Shown here: piece after piece, positions 1 to 5,265 of the stretch | How the letters are laid out: each line of letters begins with the position of its first letter | Position numbering within the stretch: position 1 is the stretch's first letter | Assembly: GCA_017615495.1 (NCBI GenBank) | Contig: JAGAAA010000072.1 | Span: 1 to 5,265 of the forward strand | Length of the DNA stretch: 5,265 nt | Origin: Clostridia bacterium | GTDB taxonomy: Bacteria > Bacillota > Clostridia > Christensenellales > CAG-1252 | Direction of reading: 5' to 3' | Translations under genes and position numbers: made by a program | The notes under the pieces: model-generated | Database searches by the model: none | Seen by the model: the letters and a program-made list of their open reading frames with translations, nothing else | What the model was told of the DNA's origin: nothing

Positions 1-510
1 GATTGCGGTAACAATTGCAATAAGGATCGCAAGATAGACGAGCGGACCATAGGAGAAAAAGACCAGTCCTGCGCCCTCACCCCAACTGGCGGGGAACAAA
101 TTCATAAAGAACTCGCTCGGCGCGGTGAAAGTGACGCCCTTTGAGCCCATATACTTGCCCCAGTAATTCAAGATACCGGTGCCAAGCGTGGTGATTGCCA
201 AGCCGGTAACGTTTTGGTTGCAACGGAAGGTGATGGTCATAAAGCCGTACAAAAGCCCTGCGGCACCCGCAAAGATCATTGCGAAAAGAATGCCCATCAA
301 AATGACCAAAAAAGGAACTGCGGCGGCGGGATCCGCCAAGCCGTTCAAATAGATGTTGATGCCCGTGCATCCGCCAACGGCGCCGATACACATAATACCG
401 GGGATACCGAGGTTAAGGTGTCCGGACCTTTCGACAATGGTTTCACCCGTTGAGCCGAACAAGAAAACCGTACTATATCTGACTGCGCTTTGCAACAAGG
501 TAAAAAACAT
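1..510 (-). CDS. ABC transporter inner permease 2, 5' half (NupQ/YufQ-like; continues beyond left edge)
   Basis: An uninterrupted frame of 170 codons runs from ATG at 510 to the window edge. Families of this kind are about 300-320 residues long, so roughly half is visible. It encodes the partner membrane subunit of the importer. The N-terminus is hydrophobic, followed by GSTGETIVERSGHLNLGIPG (19-38), the counterpart of the ERSG-NIGLEGMM motif of this family; Pro37 replaces the usual Glu. Hydrophobic segments follow at about 39-55, 62-80 and 80-95, then TFRCNQNVTGLAITTLG (95-111), a family-like loop, and another membrane segment at the left edge (about 150-170). The ATG overlaps the TAA of permease 1 by one base (TAATG), indicating strong translational coupling. 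GAGG at 518-515 is the probable ribosome binding site. Confidence 0.9.
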   Translation of the reverse strand, partial: MFFTLLQSAVRYSTVFLFGSTGETIVERSGHLNLGIPGIMCIGAVGGCTGINIYLNGLADPAAAVPFLVILMGILFAMIFAGAAGLLYGFMTITFRCNQNVTGLAITTLGTGILNYWGKYMGSKGVTFTAPSEFFMNLFPASWGEGAGLVFFSYGPLVYLAILIAIVTAI

Positions 511-1703
511 TATTCCTCACCCCCTGTTTCGGTTTGGTCAAGGGTTTCGATCCGCTCGACGTTTTCCTCCTCGGCGGATGGCGCCGCTTCGGGTGCCGGA
601 GGCTCGATTTTTGCCTCCGTTTTTTTCGAGCGCTTTTTGAAAACGACCTTATAATTGATAAAGAATTCGCACGAAATAATCATGATAAAGAAGATACCGG
701 TCATTACGTCCGGATAGGATGCGCCCAATCCGGAAAGCGTGGAGAACTGCCCCGTGCCCTTTTGGATAAACACGACCAAGAACGCCGTCAATCCCATCGT
801 AAGGGGATTGAATTTTGCGAGCCAAGATACGAGGATCGCCGTAAAGCCGCGGCCTGCGACGGTATCGGTCTTGTGCAAGGCGTGGTGCGTTCCGGAAACC
901 AACAGGAAACCGGCGATACCGCACAAGATACCACACAGGATCATCGTGCGAATGATGACCTTCTTCACGTTGATGCCCACGTATTTTGCCGTGCGCTCGC
1001 TTTCACCGACGACGTTGATCTCATAGCCGTGCTTGCTATAACGCAAATACACAAACAGGAAGACCATCAAAGCCACCGCAACCAAGATCTTCAAAAGGAA
1101 TTGGTTGCCGACTTCCGGCAAATGACCCAGTTTAAAGGTCAACGTTCCGCTGCCAAGCGGCGCCCATACTGCGATGCAGTATGCGGTAAAACAAGTTGCG
1201 ATATAGTTCATCATCAAGGTAAACAGCGTTTCGTTGGTGTTCCACTTTGCCTTAAACAGCGCCGGGATCACAGCCCAAATCACGCCGCCCGCCATACTGG
1301 CAAGAAGCATCACGGGGATCAACGCTCCGTCGGAAAGCGTTTTGCCAAAGTACTGGATGCACGCCGAACACGCCAGCGCGCCCATCAACACCTGCCCTTC
1401 CGCGCCGATGTTCCAAAACTTCATCTTGAACGCGGGAGTTACCGCCAAAGCGACAAGCAACAGCAACGCCGTGTTGTGGAACAAGTCCCACAGCCTTCTT
1501 TCCGTGCCGAAGGCGCCGTCAAAGAGGTCGTAGAAAAATCTGCCCATGCTCTTTTTTGTCAAAATGGTGGAAACGATGCCGCAGATCAGTATCGCAAGCA
1601 AGAAGGCCACCGCGCGAACGGCATACGCCTTCCACTTTTGCGAGAACTCGCGTTTTGTAATATGTAAAAGCCTTTCTCTGCCACTCTTGGATTCGTTAGT
1701 CAT
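510..1703 (-). CDS. ABC transporter inner permease 1 (BPD_transp_2 type, NupP/YufP-like)
   Basis: This integral membrane protein of 397 residues forms one half of the substrate channel with the second permease. A charged cytoplasmic start (1-26) is followed by hydrophobic segments at roughly 27-48, 75-91, 102-118, 126-148, 158-181, 203-221, 249-270, 286-312 and 331-350. The family hallmark FWNIGAEGQVLMGA spans 96-109. The cytoplasmic loop ERTAKYVGINVKK (236-248) occupies the position of the coupling loop that contacts the ATPase. After the last membrane segment comes a hydrophilic tail (about 354-397), first basic (KKRSKK), then rich in Pro, Ala and Glu; it is longer and more acidic than I would expect. 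The start is supported by GGAGG at 1714-1710. The stop TAA shares its last A with the ATG of the second permease. Substrate is likely the same purine compound bound by the lipoprotein; the sequence does not say which. Confidence 0.93.
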   Translation of the reverse strand: MTNESKSGRERLLHITKREFSQKWKAYAVRAVAFLLAILICGIVSTILTKKSMGRFFYDLFDGAFGTERRLWDLFHNTALLLLVALAVTPAFKMKFWNIGAEGQVLMGALACSACIQYFGKTLSDGALIPVMLLASMAGGVIWAVIPALFKAKWNTNETLFTLMMNYIATCFTAYCIAVWAPLGSGTLTFKLGHLPEVGNQFLLKILVAVALMVFLFVYLRYSKHGYEINVVGESERTAKYVGINVKKVIIRTMILCGILCGIAGFLLVSGTHHALHKTDTVAGRGFTAILVSWLAKFNPLTMGLTAFLVVFIQKGTGQFSTLSGLGASYPDVMTGIFFIMIISCEFFINYKVVFKKRSKKTEAKIEPPAPEAAPSAEEENVERIETLDQTETGGEE

Positions 1704-3537
1704 CGTTTACCTCCGTATTGTCGCTGTGGCGAGTCATGAGAAGACCTACTTCTTCTTTGGTCACTTTGCGCGCGTCCACAATGCCGGAAACCTTACCGCC
1801 GCAAAGCACCAAGATACGATCGCACAAGCCAAGCAAAACGTCCAGATCCTCGCCGACGTACACGACGGCAACGTTCTTTTCCTTTTGCTGGTTCAAAAGA
1901 TTATAGATCAGGTAGGAACTGTTGATGTCCAAACCACGCACGGGGTACGCCGCCATCAACACCTTGGGGGAAGAAGAAATCTCACGCCCGACAAGGACCT
2001 TTTGCACGTTGCCGCCCGAAAGGCGTCTGACGGGGGTCATATCGCTGGGCGTGACAACCTCAAGTTCGTCGATGATCTTGTCCGCAAGATTCTTAGGTCT
2101 CTTTTTGTTGACGAAGACAGACTTACCTTTGCGGTAACTGCGAAGCGCCATGTTGTCGATGATGCTCATGTTACCAACTAAGCCCATATTCAAGCGGTCT
2201 TCCGGCACAAAGGAAAGCTTGATGCCAAGTTCCTGGATCTCACGCGGGGTGCGGTGACGGAGGTCGATGATCTCATCTTCATAGAAGAGGACCTTTTCCT
2301 CGTTGACCAAGCGGGTGATCTCTTTGTTGGAAAGACCTTTGAAATCCCACTTTTTGCCGTCGGGATCGTGGAAGAAGCCTTCCTCCGCCATCTTTTTGAT
2401 CTTTCTCAAGGTCTTGTGAAAGAAGGTGACGGGCTTGTCCTTTTTGGGATTGTGGAAAATGATGTCGCCGCTTTCCTTCTTTTGCAGGCCGGCGATGCCT
2501 TCCAAAAGTTCCTTTTGACCATTGCCGGAAATACCCGCGATGCCGAGGATCTCGCCGCCGTTGATGTCAAAGGACACGTCGTCGATCGCTTTGAGTCCGT
2601 CGGAATTCAAAACGGTCAAGTTGCGAACCTCGAGTCTGACCTTGGGATCAACGGGGTCTTTGCGGTCGATGTTGAGGTCAAGCTTCTTGCCGACCATCAT
2701 GTCGGCAAGGGCTTTTTCATTGGTTTCGGAAGTCTTGACCGTCGCGATGTGCTCGCCCTTTCTGAGGACAGCCACGCGGTCGGAAATTTCCATAACTTCA
2801 TTGAGTTTGTGCGTGATGATGACGATGGACTTGCCGTCTTTTTTCATCTCGCGAAGAACCGCAAACAGCGTCTTGATCTCCTGCGGAGTCAAAACGGCGG
2901 TCGGTTCGTCCAAAATAAGGATGTCCACACCACGGTAGAGCACCTTTATGATTTCGACCGTCTGCTTTTCACTGACAGACATATCGTAAATTTTCTTGGT
3001 CAGTTTGATTTTAAACCCATACTTGTCGGCAATGGGCTGCAAGCTCTTGGCTCTTGCTCCCGACAAATGGTTGAAAGCGATCTTTTTGCCCAATTTGATA
3101 AAAGGCAATGCGATCGTACGCAACGCAAAGACGCAAAAATCCTTCGCTTTCTTTTGCGAGGCGTTATATTTTTCTTTTGCCGCTCTGTATTCCTTGGCAA
3201 TGCTATACCGGGGCATCTCTTCCCCGAGAATAACGTTGTCGGCCGCAGTAAAAACGTCCACCAATTTGAAATGTTGGTGGATCATGCCTATTTTGTTGGC
3301 AAAAGCATCTTTGGGAGAGGCGATGGTCACCTTCTTCCCTTTGATAAAAATTTCACCCTCGTCGGGATAATATATCCCGGCGATCATATTCATCAGCGTC
3401 GTTTTGCCGCTGCCGTTTTCACCGAGAATGGAAAGGATCTCCCCTTCCATGATTTCCAAGTCTACGTTTTGGTTGGCTTTGACCTCGCCGAAAGATTTGC
3501 TGATCCCTTTCAGTTTGATCACCGGTGTGTTGCTCAT
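1696..3537 (-). CDS. Double-domain ABC transporter ATPase of the nucleoside importer, with two unusual insertions
   Basis: This cytoplasmic protein powers the importer; it resembles NupO/YufO and the sugar-type RbsA/MglA ATPases, with two fused nucleotide-binding domains. Domain 1 has Walker A GENGSGKT (39-46), Q-loop Gln88, a divergent signature MSVSE (186-190), Walker B ILILDE (206-211) and His243 in ITHK. Domain 2 has a degenerate Walker A (335-342, GISGNGQK, with Gln at the Lys position), VPEDR (444-448), canonical signature LSGGN (506-510), and a Walker B region VLMAAYP (526-532) lacking the usual Asp-Glu pair; Glu563 sits near the His position. So one composite ATP site looks complete (domain 1 Walker motifs with domain 2 signature) and one degenerate. 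At 613 residues it exceeds the usual 500-510 or so. The excess is two lysine-rich insertions, about 111-163 and 361-421. The frame is intact with no sign of frameshift. Its 3' end overlaps permease 1 by 8 bases. Confidence 0.94.
   Translation of the reverse strand: MSNTPVIKLKGISKSFGEVKANQNVDLEIMEGEILSILGENGSGKTTLMNMIAGIYYPDEGEIFIKGKKVTIASPKDAFANKIGMIHQHFKLVDVFTAADNVILGEEMPRYSIAKEYRAAKEKYNASQKKAKDFCVFALRTIALPFIKLGKKIAFNHLSGARAKSLQPIADKYGFKIKLTKKIYDMSVSEKQTVEIIKVLYRGVDILILDEPTAVLTPQEIKTLFAVLREMKKDGKSIVIITHKLNEVMEISDRVAVLRKGEHIATVKTSETNEKALADMMVGKKLDLNIDRKDPVDPKVRLEVRNLTVLNSDGLKAIDDVSFDINGGEILGIAGISGNGQKELLEGIAGLQKKESGDIIFHNPKKDKPVTFFHKTLRKIKKMAEEGFFHDPDGKKWDFKGLSNKEITRLVNEEKVLFYEDEIIDLRHRTPREIQELGIKLSFVPEDRLNMGLVGNMSIIDNMALRSYRKGKSVFVNKKRPKNLADKIIDELEVVTPSDMTPVRRLSGGNVQKVLVGREISSSPKVLMAAYPVRGLDINSSYLIYNLLNQQKEKNVAVVYVGEDLDVLLGLCDRILVLCGGKVSGIVDARKVTKEEVGLLMTRHSDNTEVNDD
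1710..1714 (-). promoter_or_regulatory. Ribosome binding site of permease 1, inside the end of the ATPase gene
   Basis: GGAGG lies six bases before the ATG at 1703 and within the final codons of the ATPase gene. Together with the 8-base overlap this supports translational coupling of ATPase and permease, and it supports the chosen start. Confidence 0.8.
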
Positions 3538-3542
3538 AAGTA

Positions 3543-3546
3543 CTCC
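3543..3546 (-). promoter_or_regulatory. Ribosome binding site of the ATPase gene
   Basis: GGAG is placed five bases before the ATG at 3537. It is weaker than the GGGAGG of the lipoprotein gene, which fits lower production of the ATPase. Confidence 0.7.
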
Positions 3547-3550
3547 GATT

Positions 3551-3565
3551 CCGCCTTAAGGGCGG
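3551..3565 (-). other. Small GC-rich hairpin just before the ATPase ribosome binding site
   Basis: The minus strand reads CCGCC-CTTAA-GGCGG, a 5-bp all-GC stem with a five-base loop. It ends four bases before the GGAG of the ATPase gene. It has no T run on its downstream side, so it is not a terminator. It could form a 5' cap on a processed transporter mRNA or tune translation, but no function is shown. Confidence 0.4.
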
Positions 3566-3574
3566 CTGCTTTTT

Positions 3575-3616
3575 AAAAAATGGAGCGTAGCGAGGAGATC
3601 ATCCCCTCGCTACGCT
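3575..3616 (-). terminator. Rho-independent terminator-like hairpin after the lipoprotein gene, probably leaky
   Basis: A perfect 12-bp inverted repeat (arms 3605-3616 and 3584-3595, minus-strand arm AGCGTAGCGAGG) encloses a 9-base loop. On the minus strand it is followed by CCA and six T. It begins 24 bases after the lipoprotein stop codon and lies ahead of the ATPase gene of the same transporter. The T run is on the minus-strand side only, so it acts on this operon. Since the transporter genes downstream need transcription and no clear promoter is visible in the spacer, I infer partial readthrough, with the hairpin also shielding the upstream mRNA from 3' exonucleases. Confidence 0.8.
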
Positions 3617-3640
3617 GAGATTTATGTGTCTTTCCTATTC

Positions 3641-4897
3641 TTAGAACGCGGTGTTCAAGAAGGTGATACCGTCGATCGTAACATCGAAGTACGGAGCCGA
3701 ACGGTAACCGGACTCATTGAAGAAGGTAATGCCGTTAGCGGTGGTGATGACCTGGGTGTCCGGAGCGAAAGCTTCGTCAGAGTCAACATCGGCAAGCTTG
3801 GTGGTAAGAGCCTGACCGTTAACGGTGAACTTGGTCACGTCAAACACCTTAAGGGTGCCGGCAGCGAAAGCAGCCTTAGCAGCCTCGATTGCCGCAGCAG
3901 TGCCGGGAGCGGCAACAGCATCGTTGATCTCGGTGAGTTGGACAGCGCCTTCGGCGATGCCGCCACACCAGTCAAAGCCGACAGCGGTCACACCGTTGAT
4001 CGTGCAGTTGATGAGGTAGGTGTAGTAGGGGACCCAGTTGATCTTGCTACCGATGAGGTAGGAAGCGGGGCACTCGGTCTTGGTGCTCACGTTGTAGGTG
4101 ACGTTGGGCACGCCGGCTTCTTTACAAGCGTTAGGAGCACCCATGGAGTCAGCATGCTGGCTGATCAAAGCGCAGTGCTTGTTGTTGATGAGGTTCTTAG
4201 CAGCCTCGTTCTCCTTGGTCACATCGTACCAGGAACCGGTGAACTGAACGTCCATGGTGACCTGCGGGCAAACGCTCTTGGCGCCAAGATAGAAAGAGGT
4301 CAAACCGGAGATAACTTCGGCATAGGTGTAAGCGCCAACGTAACCCATCTTGTAGTTCTTCTCGTTGTCAGCCTTGCCTTCGTTCATCGCGTTGAGCTTC
4401 ATACCAGCGGCGATACCTGCGAGGTAACGGCCTTCATAGATGGAAGCGAAAGCGTTGTAGAAGTTGCCTTGGAGCTCGGTGTGAGCGGTGGTGCCGGTCG
4501 CATGAGCGAAACGCACATTGGGGAACTCCTTGGCGGCCTTCAAGATATACTGCTCGTGACCGAAGGAATCAGCAAAGATGATGTTGCAGCCCTGATCCAC
4601 GAGGTCGGCAGCAGCCTGATAGCACTCGTCGGATTCGGCAACGCCGGACTTAACGATAAGCTGGTTGGCATTCAAACCGAGACCCGCAACCGCAGCCTTA
4701 GCAGCATCGATGAAGTTCTTGTCGTACGTGCTGTTTTCATCGTGAAGCGTGATCAAGCCGAACTTGATGTTCTCCTTCGCAACCGGAGCGAACGAAACGG
4801 AAGTGTCGGTGGTGGTGTCTTTCTTACAAGCAACCAAGCCGGCAACCGCCGTCGCCATAACTGCGAGGACCAAGATGATGGTAATGATTTTTTTCAT
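3641..4897 (-). CDS. BMP/PnrA-family substrate-binding lipoprotein, probably for purine nucleosides or bases
   Basis: This is the extracellular solute receptor of the ABC importer encoded just downstream, 418 residues long. Residues 1-23 are a lipoprotein signal peptide (KK, then a hydrophobic stretch) ending in the lipobox LVAC, so Cys24 should be lipidated and anchor the protein on the outer face of the membrane. A short KKDTTTDTS linker follows, then the BMP fold from about residue 43. Family-like segments include IIFADSFGHEQ (106-116), YEGRYLAGIAAG (154-165), MGYVGAY (184-190) and SWYDVTKENEAAKNL (222-236), followed by ISQHADS (245-251). Members of this family bind nucleosides such as adenosine, guanosine or inosine, and some bind adenine. 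The neighbouring xpt favours a purine, but exact ligand cannot be read from sequence. The mature part holds eight further cysteines, many for an exported protein. A terminator-like hairpin follows the stop, so this gene is probably expressed above the rest of the transporter. Confidence 0.93.
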   Translation of the reverse strand: MKKIITIILVLAVMATAVAGLVACKKDTTTDTSVSFAPVAKENIKFGLITLHDENSTYDKNFIDAAKAAVAGLGLNANQLIVKSGVAESDECYQAAADLVDQGCNIIFADSFGHEQYILKAAKEFPNVRFAHATGTTAHTELQGNFYNAFASIYEGRYLAGIAAGMKLNAMNEGKADNEKNYKMGYVGAYTYAEVISGLTSFYLGAKSVCPQVTMDVQFTGSWYDVTKENEAAKNLINNKHCALISQHADSMGAPNACKEAGVPNVTYNVSTKTECPASYLIGSKINWVPYYTYLINCTINGVTAVGFDWCGGIAEGAVQLTEINDAVAAPGTAAAIEAAKAAFAAGTLKVFDVTKFTVNGQALTTKLADVDSDEAFAPDTQVITTANGITFFNESGYRSAPYFDVTIDGITFLNTAF

Positions 4898-4902
4898 TTT
4901 TT

Positions 4903-4908
4903 CCTCCC
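4903..4908 (-). promoter_or_regulatory. Strong ribosome binding site of the lipoprotein gene
   Basis: GGGAGG lies five bases (all A on the minus strand) before the ATG at 4897. The near-perfect Shine-Dalgarno match and A-rich spacer fit a highly translated binding protein and fix the start codon, which is also followed directly by a signal peptide. Confidence 0.85.
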
Positions 4909-4910
4909 TT

Positions 4911-4922
4911 TGCCTTTCGGCA
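4911..4922 (-). other. Small hairpin with GAAA tetraloop between xpt and the lipoprotein gene
   Basis: On the minus strand the bases read TGCC-GAAA-GGCA: a 4-bp stem closed by a GNRA-type loop. It starts three bases after the xpt stop and ends just before the GGGAGG ribosome binding site. It is too short and lacks a T run, so it does not look like a terminator. It might help space or expose the ribosome binding site, or could be chance. Confidence 0.35.
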
Positions 4923-4924
4923 TT

Positions 4925-5265
4925 TTATTCAAATTTTATATCACTCGCACGCATTTCCTTAATCCGCGCGAGAGAATATACTTTTACGCCCTTTTCCTCA
5001 ATGCGAGCCCTGCCGCCCTGCTCCGACTTTTCGATCGCCGAAACAAAGCCGACCACCGCCGCCCCCGCTTGCTCCGCCAAGGAGATAAGCCCAAGCGCCG
5101 CGTTGCCGCTGGCAAGAAAGTCATCCACGATGAGGACTTTGTCCCCTGCGGTAAGGTACTCCTTGCTGACCAAAACGTTGTTTTCCGTCTTGTGAGTAAA
5201 AGAAAAGACGGGAGCCGTATAGACCCCGTCCGCGATATTGCAAGATTTGTGTTTTTTGGCAACAA
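4925..5265 (-). CDS. xpt: Xanthine phosphoribosyltransferase, 3' part (5' end outside window)
   Basis: This cytoplasmic purine salvage enzyme transfers the phosphoribosyl group of PRPP to xanthine to give XMP; some relatives also accept guanine. The visible 112 codons lack a start because the gene enters from the right edge; by comparison with the roughly 190-residue family, about 78 N-terminal residues are missing. Visible residues 3-7 read KKHKS, matching the ARKHKS segment of Bacillus Xpt. Residues 43-55 (bases 5099-5137) are the PRPP-binding motif VLIVDDFLASGNA, with the paired Asp residues. Further on, IEKS, QGGR and SLARI follow in the order and spacing of the B. subtilis protein as I recall it. 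The stop is TAA at 4927-4925, 27 bases before the lipoprotein gene, so the two are probably co-transcribed. A TTG at 5173 opens a shorter frame, but the upstream homologous sequence shows it is internal. In Bacillota xpt is often under a purine riboswitch; any such element would lie outside this window. Confidence 0.93.
   Translation of the reverse strand, partial: VAKKHKSCNIADGVYTAPVFSFTHKTENNVLVSKEYLTAGDKVLIVDDFLASGNAALGLISLAEQAGAAVVGFVSAIEKSEQGGRARIEEKGVKVYSLARIKEMRASDIKFE

Noticed and set aside
77..391. A 104-codon minus-strand frame inside permease 2
   Set aside because: It is out of frame with the continuous hydrophobic permease reading, which runs from 510 to the window edge; its Arg/His-rich product is a shadow.
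534..1667. A 377-codon open frame on the plus strand, antisense to permease 1
   Set aside because: The opposite strand encodes a clear permease; the plus-strand product is a hydrophilic, His- and Arg-rich composition typical of a shadow frame.
1546..2181. A 211-codon open frame on the plus strand across the ATPase-permease junction
   Set aside because: It is antisense to two coupled real genes and its product shows no domain.
2254..3576. A 440-codon open frame on the plus strand, antisense to the ATPase gene
   Set aside because: It lies almost wholly opposite a gene with clear ABC motifs, has no recognisable domain of its own and is explained by the codon use of the real gene.
3538..3640. 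A separate promoter for the ATPase and permease genes in the spacer
   Set aside because: I found no convincing -35/-10 pair on the minus strand; the hairpins account for most of the spacer.
4925..5173. A short independent gene starting at TTG 5173
   Set aside because: The Xpt homology continues upstream in the same frame to the window edge, so this is an internal codon of xpt.
4984..5265. A minus-strand frame of 93 codons overlapping xpt
   Set aside because: It is in a different frame from the xpt reading that carries the PRPP motif, and its Arg/Ser-rich product matches nothing.

Overview
The window carries one strand of tightly packed genes, all transcribed on the minus strand (right to left). 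In transcription order they are: the 3' part of xpt (xanthine phosphoribosyltransferase), a BMP/PnrA-family substrate-binding lipoprotein, a double-domain ABC ATPase, a first membrane permease, and the 5' half of a second permease that runs off the left edge. Together the last four make a nucleoside-type ABC importer of the kind described as NupNOPQ (YufNOPQ) in Bacillus subtilis and PnrABCDE in Treponema. The lead-in xpt gene points to purines as the likely cargo: imported nucleoside or base would be fed to purine salvage.

The organism is probably a member of the Bacillota, most likely an anaerobic Clostridia-type gut or environmental lineage. The support is the strong GGAGG-type ribosome binding sites, a Gram-positive-style lipoprotein, the Bacillus-like Xpt sequence and a nearly balanced base composition. 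This is an inference from style, not a taxonomic match.

Layout, right to left: 5265-4925 partial xpt; 4924-4898 a 27-base spacer with a small GAAA-loop hairpin and a GGGAGG ribosome binding site; 4897-3641 the lipoprotein; 3640-3538 a 103-base spacer with a 12-bp terminator-like hairpin plus T run and a second small GC hairpin; 3537-1696 the ATPase; 1703-510 permease 1, overlapping the ATPase by 8 bases; 510-1 permease 2, whose ATG shares one base with the permease 1 stop codon. The terminator-like hairpin after the lipoprotein gene probably makes binding protein mRNA more abundant than transporter mRNA.

The locus is a recognisable transport and salvage operon, and I see no evidence of an undescribed system. 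The most unusual element is the ATPase, which at 613 residues is about 100 longer than the usual family member. It carries two separate basic insertions, one in each nucleotide-binding domain. There is no gene-free stretch above 300 bases, and I saw no RNA genes, mobile elements or CRISPR arrays.
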